In this document: positions 24,101-35,381 of the stretch, one piece after another
How the letters are laid out: each line of letters begins with the position of its first letter
Position numbering within the stretch: position 1 is the stretch's first letter
Source: Brachionus manjavacas
Lineage: Eukaryota; Rotifera; Eurotatoria; Ploima; Brachionidae
Length of the DNA: 64,000 nt
Assembly (NCBI GenBank): GCA_019054805.1
Contig: JAHQIY010000039.1
Coordinates: 248,001-312,000 of the forward strand
Reading direction: 5' to 3'
Translations under genes and position numbers: made by a program
Notes under the pieces: model-generated
What the model saw: the letters and a program-made list of their open reading frames with translations, nothing else
Database searches by the model: none
What the model was told of the DNA's origin: nothing

Positions 24101-24585
24101 TGTCGCGCATGATGACCATCATTAATATACTAAATTTATCACAAGAAAACATAAGTTGTTTGAATACTACTTTGATAGTGCTAATGATAGCTCATAAGCG
24201 TCAATCGTTGCCCAAGTATTTGAAGGCCTTGAAGTCAAAATCACTGGAGATCATGCTCTCTAATGATTTCATACACGTGAATAGAGACTCATCTATAAGC
24301 AATAATCCAGGTGAATCGAATACGTCCAGTCAGTCCCCGGACTTTATGCTCAATTTTAAAGATTTGCTTCTTTTCTGGCAGTCACATTATTTACAAAAAG
24401 ACAAGGACTGTGCCGGTCTGGAACAAAACAGCAAAATTGAGTTCAGTTTTTGGAAAAAAATTGTCGAGCTTCTGCTCGACCCTAACCCTAAAAACGAATG
24501 CTCACTCTATTTTTATCTAAATAATGATTATTTGAATATGAACAGTAATAGGAAGAACAGAATTGACGACTATAGATCTGATTGA
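15144..24585 (+). CDS. TRPC4AP: TRPC4-associated protein (TRUSS/TRPC4AP), 9 exons
   Basis: A substrate-recognition adaptor of the CUL4-DDB1 ubiquitin ligase in mammals, also described as a scaffold for TRPC4 and TNF receptor 1. Exons: 15144..15635, 15704..15850, 15905..16054, 16110..16283, 20330..21252, 21308..21363, 23368..23424, 23503..23876, 23926..24585; 1010 aa in frame, against 797 in human. The first 130 residues are Ser/Thr-rich and probably disordered, an extension over the human protein. Family blocks in order are VFRQLGGIEILKRIL, CKIFAVTLSNLDTADK, FDHLIWN, VAVKIQFLRLIHSFCDH, VIKKEPFSASFRFW, IESFLRGGTSFAEQ, SCFDMLGELVKFN, LIDSNMFLRS, ENISCLNTTLIVLM and LLFWQSHYLQKDKDC. Intron 1 is modelled as GC-AG, and introns 2 and 7 are multiples of three without stops. 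A 56-nt and a 57-nt exon flank a 2.0 kb intron. Introns 4 (4.0 kb) and 6 host repeats. Confidence 0.85.
16316..16425. mobile_element. 110-bp MITE in TRPC4AP intron 4
   Basis: Terminal inverted repeats of about 27 bp bound it: CGTATACCCTTGTAAATAAG then CGCCCCC on the left, and on the right the inverse of CGTATACCCTTGCAAATAAA then AGTCCCCC. The core is about 55 bp with no coding capacity. TA dinucleotides next to TACCC at both ends would fit a TA target duplication, but the superfamily is not certain. Confidence 0.65.
16490..17000 (-). mobile_element. LINE reverse transcriptase C-terminal fragment
   Basis: The minus strand encodes VVKLKYTSLIRPLIEYVVC, then VWNLYLNEDKKKLEKVQRRA, the conserved 'LIRPxLEY...VQRRAT' block. 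Downstream stop-broken pieces include VNGIRYVQGNNYN. It is 5'-truncated and inactive, and lies antisense in a TRPC4AP intron. Confidence 0.65.
17202..17286 (-). repeat. Structured retroelement 3' end with ATT-repeat tail (copy 2)
   Basis: On the minus strand the outer helix AGCTAC/GTAGCT encloses a fully paired nine-bp arm (AGATGTCTT/AAGACGTCT, one G-U) and a second arm GCAAGC/GCTTGC. It ends in TTATTTATTATT repeats. The same architecture occurs at 11531, 26020 and 46599. No reverse transcriptase body is attached directly. Confidence 0.65.
18028..18240 (-). pseudogene. Orphan coding-like fragment in a TRPC4AP intron, unrecognised
   Basis: The minus strand has an open frame encoding QDHLKLKRLARKISKGKTNK, then HNKLADKINTTCRHILKDM and DINFHLSFSKKLRGQ. 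It is basic and protein-like, with no ATG at its head. It may be a transposon-derived piece; I do not recognise the family. Confidence 0.3.
19164..19405 (+). mobile_element. 5'-truncated LINE 3' end with CTA-repeat tail and 13-bp target duplication
   Basis: It encodes the extreme C-terminus of a LINE protein (ARHVFFSNRVVPHWNKLPEN, then STANFKMALDKFNGIGCY) to a TAG, followed about 15 bp later by (CTA)n. The 13-mer TATTAATAATCTT occurs immediately before (19151-19163) and immediately after (19406-19418), a target-site duplication that fits target-primed reverse transcription. A close copy in inverted orientation lies at 26541-26944. Confidence 0.85.
21867..22591. mobile_element. 725-bp element with about 92-bp inverted repeats in TRPC4AP intron 6
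   Basis: The left arm 21867..21959 and right arm 22500..22591 are inverted copies with about 85-90% identity by eye. Both inner ends carry CTAGATTAGTGGAAAA and the arms share TTAGTGGTATAATTT. The core includes a TA microsatellite near 22318-22342. On the minus strand near 22160-22305 there is a short ATG frame with LSKERILEGPTDQALDDIDQ, then ALSDELKSLDKIRMRGKA. It is probably a non-autonomous DNA transposon with long inverted repeats. The encoded segment is not recognised. Confidence 0.6.
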
Positions 24586-25379
24586 TAATTTGAGTCTATT
24601 TTTATTTCTTGTTTTACTTTTGATTCTTTTTTTAACCTAAAATTTAGCTTTAAAATTTTTTAAATTCAAATAAGCTTTAACCATTTTTTAGCTTTGCATT
24701 AAAGATTTGAAGATAATTTTTGAATATTTTTTTCTTTTTGAATATTTTTATTTATTATTTTATTGTGTAATTTTTAAATATTATCAATTAAAAATTTGAC
24801 CAGACATTTGAGAAACATTAAACTAAAAATAGACTAATTTATTTTTAAATTTTATTCAATAAAAAAGAGTATAATGTAAAAAGCATATTTTTACTTAATT
24901 TTTCAAAATTTTGCTCCAAGCCTCTTGAAAAGAAAAAAATGAAATTTTGCGTAAATTTTGGTAAATTCACGATATTTTACTGTTTTTAAATTCTCATTTA
25001 CAAAATTCCAAAAAAATTTACGTATAATCAATTATAATCAATATAAATTTTAATTTCTGTGGTGTATTTTTTCGTCTTTTAAAAAAAAATCAAATAAAAA
25101 TAAAGTAACTTAAAATAATTTAACAGCTTTAAAGCAAAAAAGTCAAGAAATTAAAATTTAAGACTTTGATTAATTAGAAAATTTTTGTAAAAAAAGTTAT
25201 CCAGATATTATTCTACTTACTGTTCGAGTAAGTTTTAACATTTATTTGCACAAGCCTAATAAGTCAATTCCACCAAGTACAAAAGCTAAGTCTTCAGACT
25301 TTTTCGTTGTATTTCCAAATGTGTGAAAAAAAAGTAAAATTTTCATTTAATTTAATATCATAATAATGAGTTTGTATTA
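24586..25379. other. TRPC4AP downstream spacer
   Basis: AT-rich sequence after the TRPC4AP stop, with an AATAAA near 24859. Nothing else is supported. Confidence 0.3.
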
Positions 25380-25429
25380 GTTAATATAGAAAACAAATAC
25401 ACCAAAAGTTAACTCTTAGAAAATCTAGA

Positions 25430-25690
25430 GAGTAATGGAATAAAAAGTATATGAGCCAGCACAGCTGATATATCTGAAGAAGACTCTAGAACCGTTGAAG
25501 ACTCTAAAACCCTTGAAGAAATCGCCATGTTGTGTAAAGCAACTACTTTCTTAAACAAGCTTGAAATGGAAGGCGTAAAGCTAGACAACAATCTAATCAA
25601 ATATATCAAAAAAATATTCAGCAAAAGCAATCAAGATAGTTTTCAAAAAGACCTATTTAAATTGGCAATGAAGCAATATTTAATTAAAAT
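25430..25690 (+). pseudogene. Orphan coding-like fragment, unrecognised
   Basis: The plus strand carries a frame encoding ASTADISEEDSRTVEDSKTL, then EEIAMLCKATTFLNKLEMEG and KLDNNLIKYIKKIFSK before the composition becomes A/T-biased. It looks like a helical protein segment. No start, stop or splice context makes it a gene. A transposon ORF or old pseudogene is most likely. Confidence 0.3.
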
Positions 25691-26019
25691 ACTTTTTAAT
25701 CTTTTTATTCACCTAATGTCACTTTTGTAAAAATTTGGTTTTTGAAAATCTATTTAATGTGTAAAATCTACAACCTATGGATGTATCTTATTTGACGGTA
25801 CACCCAAAACAGTGGTCGGTTGAGCAGCCTTTTATTATTAATTAAATAAATATACGTCTTCTGATCTTGTACACAAACTACCGTTCCATAGGCACCACAA
25901 ACAATTTTATTATTTATTCGTTCTATTTTTTTATTCTTGCAAAAATTATTTAACTTTTTTTTAACCCTAAAATTTTTATTGTATATTTCTATCAGTGTTT
26001 TATCTCATTATGTGCAACG

Positions 26020-26105
26020 AGCTACCATAGGCGACCTCTCATGTAGGACGCCTCCGCAAGCTAGTCTTGCTGTAGCTTTTTTATAATAATAATAATAATA
26101 AATAA
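26020..26105 (+). repeat. Structured retroelement 3' end with ATA-repeat tail (copy 3)
   Basis: On the plus strand the outer helix AGCTAC/GTAGCT encloses an arm AGGCGACCT/AGGACGCCT (eight of nine pairs) and an arm GCAAG-CTAGT-CTTGC, followed by TTTTTTATAATAATAAT. Compared with copy 2, paired positions have changed together. No coding sequence is joined to it. Confidence 0.65.
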
Positions 26106-26540
26106 ATTAATAAAAGGATAACATAACTAACTTTAATATTTAAATTTTACGCTTTTAAAATTGTTTTTATACTATAATATCTAAATTTTTTTAGAACTTA
26201 GAAATAAAATTGATATAAAAAAACTTGATAATAGAAAAAAAAATTGAAGAAAAAAAATATTCAAATTCACTCAAGTTTTAATGAAATATCTATTTAATTG
26301 TTTAATCAATATATATGAACAATTATTTTTAATGAGAATTTTTCAAAATAATAATTAAAATATATCAATTAATTAAAAAATCAAAATAAATTTTTCTTTT
26401 TTTATTTATTATTTCAGCAGCGGATCTACGGGTAGAAAAGGTTCCACCAAAGCTTCTTTTGTTTTGTGGCTAAGATAAAACATCCTCAAGTATTTTAAAA
26501 TTAATGAAATAGAAAATTATTACCTTTTTTTATCTTAAAT

Positions 26541-26944
26541 AAGTAGTAGTAGTAGTAGTAGTAGAAGTTCTTGCTGCGACACCTAACATGTAGATTGTCT
26601 AAGCCCATCACCGTCAAATGGCCGTGTAGAGCTGTAGCAGCCGATTCCATTGAACTTATCTAAAGCCATTTTAAAATTAGCGGTTGACTTGGATTTCACC
26701 ACGTTTTCTGGCAACTTGTTCCAATGCGGAACTACTCTGTTTGAGAAAAATACATGTCTGGCATTTACTGCAGCCGCAAAATCGTTTCTAATTTGAGCTG
26801 GGAAACTTTCTCTCTGGACTCTGATGCTAATTCCTCTTAACGCCCCGGCTGGTCCCTTGTTTTCTGATTTATTCACTAGATTCTTGACCAAGCTTACCTT
26901 TTCTATTCCATTCACTAGTTTGTACATTTCAATCAAGTCCCTAA
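26541..26944 (-). mobile_element. 5'-truncated LINE 3' end with CTA-repeat tail
   Basis: The minus strand encodes RDLIEMYKLVNGIEKVSLVK through RESFPAQIRNDFAAAVNARH and the same C-terminus as the copy at 19164, then a stop and (CTA)n (seen as TAG repeats on the plus strand at 26544-26564). The coding frame is intact over about 120 codons, so the copy is fairly young. TAAATAA occurs at both ends and could be a short target duplication. Confidence 0.8.
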
Positions 26945-27304
26945 ATAACAAGATATTTTATATTTAATTTGATTTCTTTCTTTTTTTTTAAATAAGATAG
27001 AGCTTTAGATTGGTACAGATGAACAAATTAATAAATAATAATTAAGTAACAATTTATGTTTTTGTGGATCAATTTATAATTCTTTGGTAAGCGGCGGTGA
27101 AGTTTTTTAAAAAAAAGCTAAACGAAATATTTTTAAATTAAAAATATGAATTAGTAATTTTGAAAATTTTTGGTTTAAAAATCAAAAAAAATTATTTAAA
27201 AAAGGCTTATATTTTCAAAGCTATCTAATTTATTTTTTATTGTATCTAATAAAAACTTAATTAGTAACTGATATTTTTTTTACAGTATCAAAAAATAATT
27301 CAAT

Positions 27305-27828
27305 TTAATATCTAATTGACAAATATAATCAAGCTCGCAAATTCTGGATGACTACTATTCATTTAGAATGGTCTCAAAGTGAATGCACATGCCCATATTG
27401 GAGAAAAAATAAAATTTGCAAACACATTTTGGTTCTTGCTTGTCGTTATCGAGGATTGGAATGGCATAGAAACGCAAAAGATGTTCCTTTGGGTGAAAAT
27501 AGGAAACGCGGTAAACCAGTAACAACAACAAAAAGTTTTAATGATTCAACCAACCGAGTAACAAATAAGAGATTACGTGCGAAATCAAAAGAAATTACCA
27601 GAAGCTCTTGTAAATTCAATTTTGAGTCAAGTTGATGTGATGGAAGAAATTGAGGCTCAAGAAGCAGAAATGGAAATTCAAAATGAAGTTGAAGTTGAAA
27701 AAAATTTTAATGAAAATATAGCTCAGTCTGAGATTCCAAAAAAGAAAAGAGGAAAACCCACTGGATCAAAAAACAAGCCGAAATCAATTCAAGATCAACC
27801 TCAAAACAAAAGAACAAAAAAAAATTAA
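27305..27828 (+). pseudogene. SWIM zinc-finger protein fragment, probably transposase-derived, frameshifted
   Basis: An open frame from about 27309 contains WSQSECTCPYWRKNKICKHI, a SWIM-type zinc finger (CxCx(n)CxH) of the kind found near the C-terminus of MULE transposases and in some host proteins. Near 27575-27610 the frame shifts to one encoding LPEALVNSILSQVDVMEEIE, then a Glu-rich stretch and a basic KKKRGKPTGSKNKP AT-hook-like tail to a TAA at 27826. No upstream transposase core is seen. A frameshifted remnant is favoured over a host gene. Confidence 0.5.
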
Positions 27829-28831
27829 TATTTTCTTTTTCTTAATTTTTCTTCCTTTTTTGTAATAGATACAACAAAAATTTTTTTAGATACTTAGATA
27901 AAATAATTAGATACTAAAAAAAAATATTTATTCACTATATCTAGATAGCTTATTATTTAGATAAAATAAAAAAAGAATTAGATACAATGAAAAAATAACA
28001 GTCTTTAAAAAATTTTGATCAAAACATAACTAAAGAATTAGAATAATATCATACTAATTATTGAATTTAAGGTATTTTATGAAAAAATTAAATAGATTTT
28101 ATTCTAATTTGATATCTATTTTTACTTTCATCACCCAAATGGTGTTTTTTGAAATAAATAATAATAATAATAAATATTAATTAGGCTTATTGAGATTTCA
28201 ATAAGGATAGAAATACTATTTATTAAAAAAAATGAACTAGAATCTTCTCATATAACTGTGCACAAAAAAAAATTGGAGAAAAAATTATTTTTTAGTTTTT
28301 ATTTTTAAATAAAATTTTGATTAAAAAAATATTAAATTTAACATTTTATTTTTCATTTATTAAATTAGTTAACAATTATAATTAATTGATAAATTAAAGA
28401 ATAAAACAACCAAAAAGCCTTATATCCCTTCACATGAATAAAATGAAAAAGGTACTTGAAAATAAATTTAAAAAAAATTTTAACTTGAGAAGTTAATCAG
28501 GTTTAAATAATCATATTTTATAAAATGAACTAGTTGAAAGTAAAATTAAGATTGTACACATTTTTAATTGAATAGAAATAAAAAAGAAAAAAAAACAGCA
28601 TAAATATTAAAAATTTAGGGGATTTATTGAATTTCAAAGATAATTAGGTACTTCGTCGTGAACGCATTTAAATTCTGCTAAATTAGGCTTAATACTTTCG
28701 CCTCGGACTTATCCAAAAATGGACAATTTTTGCCAAATTTGAACTCTACTCCAGTCAAACTTTTCGGTTTGTTTTTTTCAAATGGATCAAATGATTTAAA
28801 GTTCTGGGAACATACCACAAATGCTTCTTGA

Positions 28832-31800
28832 TTATTTCAACATTTGCAAAAACCAAATGGCTAGTGATATGTTGAATAGTATGATAAACAAAAATAGCCT
28901 ATTTCGTAGAAACACATCCTTGAAAAAAAAACAAAAAAAAACAAGAAAAAAATTAATTTATTAATTTAATGAAAAAAAAAATTAAAAATAAAAGCCAAAC
29001 GCACTTTGATCCAACTAAAAAAATCATCATCACTATCGGTTTGCACACAGCAATCAGAGGTTTTTTTAAAAAACATGCCAATTGTGTCATTCTTGAAAGT
29101 ATAAATCACTCAAACAAAAGCAAAGCCCAAAAAACAAAAAAGACAAATTTTTCTCACCTTTAGCATATTCTTGAGCCTGAGAGTGCGATTGGACTCTAGT
29201 TCACGATTTTTGCGTATTTGCTCGCGTCTCAGCGAACTTAGCCGATTTGCTTCCTCACGACTCATTACTTGACCATACAAAAAAAATTACCAACTTTTGC
29301 CCTAAAAATTTTGGAATAAAAAAAAATACTTTTGCTCGCCAGCTTTGAGCTCAAATAGGCAGGTATGGATGGCATGCTGACTCGCTTTGAGTTCGATTGC
29401 GAATTAGACGTAAGGCTACTAACTGATTCGAGTACTATTTTGCGTGGCAATTGCGGTGTTTCATCGTATTCGTAGTGGGCTTTAGGTCGGCGCGATTCTG
29501 GGTTGTCATCTTCGATTTTGTTCTCAGGATCAGCGCCGAGCTTGTTTTGTTCTAAAGCTGAATTGGATTTTTCTGTAACCCGTTTGCGTATGCCATTCTC
29601 AATGATGTATATGTCCTGATTTTTGTCATTCAGCTGGGATGAACTGTGAGCTACTTCGTCTTCTTTAAACGATTTGGATTTGACTATGCTTGGCAAGGAC
29701 TTGCGCCTAGGCAATTGAACCGGCGGCATTGAGGAGTCCAAAAGAGTGGTGTCGTTTTTTTTGTCTGAATTTGGCGATATGTTATTCAGATGGTTTCTTT
29801 GGATGAGGAGGTCGTGTGTTCCGTGTGCACTATTCGTATATACACTGCTGCCAAGGCCGCTTTCTTGTCCGCTTGAATGGTTCGAGTACTGCTGTTGACG
29901 CATGATGAGCAATTGTTGTTGCTGCTGTGGCGACAGATTCATCATGTTTAGGTCGCCTTGATTCGGCATGCTACTCAATTCCTCGATGCTGTTGTCGATT
30001 ACATTCTGAGTTCGCTTTAGGGTGTTGCGTTTGGGGTTGTTGCGATGAAATAGCTCGTTGTTTTGCTGGTTTACATTGTTCATTAGCTCCATGTTAAACG
30101 AATTGGATTGAGCTTGCTTTAGCAAATTCATTCTGTCGTAGTAGGCTGATGTGGCATCGTCAAAGCTGTAGTTTTGTTGAAACATGCTCTTATTTGGATA
30201 TCCGTGTGGCGTTTGCTGCATATTATGCGCCATTGCGGAGTGCGGATCTAGCTGGTTCATGTTTATCACTTTGATATTAAACCAAAATTATTTTTTTTAT
30301 TTTGAATTATATATATTTAAATAGATAATTTTTTATTTTTTTTTACAATCAAATTAATGCCTATTTGGCTGAAATTAATATTTAATAAATAAAATTAACT
30401 GCTTGTTACAATCAATTAAGCAAAATTTTTGAAAAATTACAAATTTAATATAATTTTAATAAATAAAATTAACTGCTTGTTACAATCAATTAAGCAAAAT
30501 TTTTGAAAAATTACAAATTTAATATAATTTTTTTTTGTTAATTCACCTGAAAAAGAGACCGACAAGTTTATTGATTAAAAAAAAATTTGCATCATTGAGT
30601 GCTAAAGGGCACTTGGTGCAATGTGTCTGGCTTAAGAATTATTTTAGGCTATCATTTATTTTTTTTATTTATTTAATTAAAGTTTAAGTCTCATCGGCGA
30701 ATTGAAATACAATAATATAGAAAAAGGATAAAAAAATTAATAGACAATTAAATAAAAGCATAAATCGAGTCATTATTCAATGATTTTAAAAAAAAAACCC
30801 ATTTACCTTGAGAGACCTTTTCACGGAATTTAGCAATTTTTTTTTGTATTCGGCGCAAAAAAAATGTGTTTGGCAGTGATTTGTGTTAAAAAGCTTTTGG
30901 TTTATCAGTAAACAGTTATCTCAATAAAATTTTTATTTTTTATAGTTAATTTAAAGTTCCATTGGCAGTATTTTTAAAAAATCTTTAAATAATTAGGAGG
31001 TAAGTGCAATTGTGAGTCTAATGGTCAGATAGAAAACAATTTCTTTGTTAATTTTTTTAACTAATATTTTTATTTATTTTTCTATATAATTATTAAAAAT
31101 AAGAATATATATGGTTTGATTTTTTGGGTTTAAATTACAAAATGTATCTACTGTTGAAATAACATTGCAAAAGTGACATATTTCAAATATTTTTTCAGTT
31201 TGAGATAAAAAAAAATTTTAATTGAATATTACAATCATTTTCATAATTAAAATTAAACTTTTGGTGAATTAGAATGAGTTTGATTTTTAATTTGAAAAAT
31301 TTAGAAAATTTGAATATTCTTTTTTAAAACTTTATACTTTTTTAATTTAGAAATATAAATTTAATCATTGAGTTAAATGATTGATATTAAATCATTGATA
31401 ATTTTTTTATAAAATAAATCAATTTTCTTTTTTTTTAAATCTTAGGTGAAACTAGAGAACCCATTTTTTTGGTAATGATGTGGACAAATAGCAGATAAAA
31501 TCATTTCTTTTTTATAATTTAAAAAAAAAATCCAAGTGTTAAAAAAGTAAGCTTAATAACTAATTTTGATTTTTTTTTTGAAATAGCTTTTCTTGGCTCT
31601 GTAAGAAAACAAACAAAAATATAATTAATTAGGAAAATTCTTTTTTCAAAGTTAAAAAAATTTTAAGACTCTTAAACAGATCTTTCAAATACAATAAAAA
31701 TTCTTTAACTTGATATCAGTGTAAAAATACCTAAAAGAGTTTCATTACTCAAAGACTTTGAGTCAAAGTCTTTTTAATAAAAATAGAATTTAAAAAAAAA

Positions 31801-34222
31801 ACAGAATTTTTAACAATAAAAATTTTTTGACTGCATTATTGTAATTTTCAATTGTAAATTTCTTTGATAATTGCGTAAAACCTTGCAAATTAACCTATCG
31901 GGTTCTGATGTAAAATGGTTGAGTTGATAAAAATTTTTTTTATTTTTTTTGTAAAAGCATTAAATTTTACTCAGTATAATTTCAAAATTCTTTATTTAAT
32001 TTAATGAGCTTTTAATATTTTGATTTTTAAAATTATACAAAATAGTTGAAACAATAAAAAATAATGGAAACTAAACAAGCTTATAGAGCAATTTTTGTAC
32101 ACATCATTAACAAAAAAATAGGTTCTCAATTTTTACCTAAGATTTTAAAAACATTGAAAATTGATTTATTTTATAAAAAAATCATCAATGATTTTATAAA
32201 AAAAAAATTCAAAATTTTTTTCTAAATTTTTCAAATTAAAATAAAATTAAAAAAATATTTAAATTTTAACATTGGATAGATTTTTTAATTCCAGAAAAAG
32301 AGAAAAAAAATCCACTTACATTCGTTATTAAGCTTGAGATCAATAGAAGGATGTTGTTGCTGAATTAAACTTGGATCGTAATAGATCTGGTTGATATTGG
32401 TGGTGGAAAGAGCGGGACGAAAAGATGGCGGTGTAGACGTATGAGGCGAGAAGTTGGTATGAGGCGGATGCTGTCGATTTGCGGTGTGCTCTTGTGCAGG
32501 TGCACGCACAGACTCGGAGTTGAGTTGATGCATTTTTCGGTAGTCACTGGGCGACATGTTGCTCAAAGTTGGATTGGTGTTGGCGTTGACTGGGTCGGCA
32601 ATGGCGAGCACTTGCGGCTGGTAGTTGAACCCGTTTCCCATCCGATCTATTTCGAACTGAATGTCGGCCAGCTTTTTGAGTTCACCTGGTTGCACAAAAT
32701 CGGGCGCCACCTCTCTGGCTTTGACGCGCGCAAACTCCGAATCGGCAATGGCTTTTTTGGCCTCGATTTCGGACGCGAACGCCTTCGTTCTGGCATTGAC
32801 CGCTCTTGCGAGCGCAATGTCAGCGCGCTGCTGAGCTATTTGAGCGGCCTTGAGCGCAGCATTCACAGCCGCGTCTATCTTCTGTCTCAGCTTGTTCGAT
32901 CTGAGCATCATGAGCTTGCCGGCCTTCTTTTTATCAGTGGTGAGAACGTTGTTGCGGTACTTGCCCTCTTCTTTGGTGCCGTCCTTGAATGTGGTCACGC
33001 CGTATCCATTTTTTTTGTTGTTAAACCACTCGCCTTCGTACTTGAGGCCGTCGGAGCGCTCCGCAATGCCGAAGCCGGTCCGCTTGTCCTGCTTCCACTC
33101 GCCCATGTACACCTCGATGCAGTTGACGTCGGTGATTTCGTCCTGGCTGATGAAACTGTGCGCGTCGTCGTCGCACAGCGTCTGATGGTTCATGTGCGCG
33201 GCCATGGACGGCGAATTGAGTCCGAGGAGGCCGGCAGGCGCGGTCCGGTTCGAGGCCCGCGAGTCCACGCTGTTGTTGCTGGATGTGGACCGAAAGGAGC
33301 TTTTTTTTTGAGCGCGGCCCGACGAAGTGGTCAACACGTTCAAGTTGGCCGCCTGCGAGCCACTGTTGCCACTGTTGACCGCGTTCGCCTCGTCTATGTC
33401 GCCCACGCTCTTCTGCTTCTTCAGCTTGGTCATTATTGTCTTGCGCAGGCTCACGCGTCTGTCCTGTGCACTGCCACTGCCATTTCCACTGCCGTTGTTG
33501 GCGCTCTGGCCATGCAGCGAGTTGCGTCTGCGTCGGAACATGGCGTTGATGGCGCTGGTCATGCGATTGGCGCTGCTGGTGCTCTGGTTGAGCGTGAGGG
33601 CGGCGTGGTCATGGGGCTCGAGGCGGGCGCGAAGCACAAAGCCGCCGCGGTTCTCGTCGAAGCGCCGGTCGCGCTCCCGCTGAATCCTCTCGTCGTCGTC
33701 CTCGCTGCGCAGCGAAGTCAGCGAGTCTTTGATGTCCTTGGAGCGGTAGCGGGACGCGATCGCATACGACACGCTCTTGCGGATGCCGTAGCCGTTGCGC
33801 ATGCCCTGGCTCATCTGGCCGAAGAAGGTGCCGCCGTCGGCGTACGTCTCGCTGCCGTAGCCGTCCTGCAGCCCGTTGGCCCATGTGCCCTCGTACTTGG
33901 CGCCGCTCAGCTCGCTCATGCGCACTCCGTACCGGCCCTTGAAGCCCTGCGACCACTCGCCTTTGTACACCCAGCGTTGCTTTTTTTCGACGCCGAGACC
34001 GTGCCGCTTGCCGCTCATCCACTGGCCCAGGAAGCAGTTGCCACTCGGCCACATGTAAACGCCGCTCACCTCGTAACCGTACTGCCACATGCCCGAGAAC
34101 TCGCCCATCGACTTGGGCCCGGTGCACACGCCGAAGCCGTGCGCTTTGCCGTCCTCCCAGCCGCCGCAGTACGTGCCGCCGTCCTCAAAGTCAAATCTGC
34201 CCGCGAACGTTGTTGTCGTCAT
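28832..34222 (-). CDS. JPH: Junctophilin, 5 exons, complete with C-terminal anchor
   Basis: A structural protein tethering endoplasmic/sarcoplasmic reticulum to the plasma membrane at junctional complexes in excitable cells. Exons (minus): 34222..32320, 30268..29330, 29267..29158, 29091..29005, 28918..28832; 1041 aa in frame, all GT-AG. Residues 13-155 hold the first MORN block (for example [38 protein letters not shown]). A Ser-rich joining region follows, then the last two MORN repeats near 370-415 ([24 protein letters not shown]). An Ala-rich helix is at about 445-505. A long Gln/Asn/Ser-rich divergent region follows, then the basic [18 protein letters not shown]. The final 87-nt exon encodes [20 protein letters not shown], the tail membrane anchor. 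Exons 4 and 5 were found from splice phase. Exon 1 is strikingly GC-rich against its surroundings, and intron 1 is 2.05 kb. Confidence 0.9.
30381..30530. repeat. Perfect 74-bp tandem duplication in junctophilin intron 1
   Basis: The unit containing AACTGCTTGTTACAATCAAT occurs twice with a 74-bp offset and no difference that I can see, in sequence whose neighbours are otherwise diverged. It is a recent duplication or an assembly artefact. Confidence 0.85.
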
Positions 34223-35059
34223 CGTTTTTAGCTTCTGCCACAGCCACTAACAAGCAGCTACAATTTTTGTTCAATGTCAGGCTACGGTGGACTTTAGGCT
34301 TTAGTTTGCAGTGACAAATGGTGATGATGATGATGATGCTGTTATATAATGAGATGGCACTGCTGTTGATGGTTGTTGCAGAGTTTTGCTTGAAGTCTTT
34401 CGTGAAGAGTTGCTTGGAGTGATTGATTAGAATTTTGTTTGTGAGCTAATAGGCACGAATTGATTGCGTTCGGTAGTGTCTTCAAATGGTTTAAGATCAT
34501 TATATGTCATTTCATTGCATTTAGGTACAATTTTGAGTTGGTACAAAGTGCACAATCTGTGATCTTTACTGATACTTTAAATCTGTGTTTAGAATATAAA
34601 AATTATTTTTTTTTTAATTAGTTTATTTGTAGGCAGCCAAAGTTGTGTCATTCCACAACTTTGACCAGAGTTATTTTTAAGTCACAAGTCTTTGCTCAAG
34701 TTTAAATCATTTAATAGATTCAGACATCTTTGTTTTAAAATAAATCTATATTAATTTATTTTAGCGTATTATTTATTTATTTATTGAATCGATTTGAATT
34801 TGAAGCCCCTTAACTGAGAAGTAAAAAGAAGAAAAAGAAAAATTACAAAGATATAAAAAAAATGTGAGTTCAACAAAACTTGATGAATTTTTTTTATACT
34901 GAATTAGTTGATTTAAAAGAATAGTGAATTATTCAGATAATAATAAGAAATTTTTCGAAGAAAAAAATGCTCAAAAAATTCTTAAGCTAAAAAAATTATA
35001 ATTGATCACCAACTTCAACCTGCCGTCATTAATTTACTCGTAGAACAAAAAACGCCAGA
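34223..35059. promoter_or_regulatory. Junctophilin 5' flank
   Basis: This region is upstream of the junctophilin ATG (minus strand). It is less AT-rich than the general background up to about 34.5 kb and includes a short GAT repeat near 34319-34338. Presumed 5' UTR and promoter; no specific motif is recognised. Confidence 0.4.
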
Positions 35060-35240
35060 GAAAAAACTCCACATTTTTTTTTACAAACAAAATAGTTAAT
35101 GTTTGGAAGAGACCAGATAAAGATATAATAAACTCTAAAAATATTAATGATTTTAAAAGCAAAATTGACAAAATTAATTTAAATTAATATTCATGGGCTT
35201 AGCACATTATAGCTTTTTATTATTATTATTTGTTACAAGC
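35060..35240 (+). mobile_element. LINE 3' end fragment with TTA-repeat tail
   Basis: The plus strand encodes KIVNVWKRPDKDIINSKNIN, then DFKSKIDKI, the usual LINE C-terminus ('VxNxWNxLPxxIVxSxxxxxFKxxLD'). It is followed by GCTTAGCACATTATAGC and (TTA)n. The tail resembles the structured tails elsewhere but its hairpins are degraded. Confidence 0.6.
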
Positions 35241-35381
35241 AAATTTAATCCCAGTAAAATTCAAAATCGAAATTTTCTGAAATATAAGAAAAAAAATATA
35301 AAAATATAATATCACTTTTTTGGGTGAGTGAAGTTAAGAGCAATTTAGCGGAATAATTATATTTTTGAATGTACTATAAAT

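Noticed and set aside
32441-34231. 596-codon plus-strand open frame opposite junctophilin
   Set aside because: It is a by-product of the GC-rich junctophilin exon on the other strand; composition is low-complexity (His/Ala/Leu/Val) and no family is recognisable.
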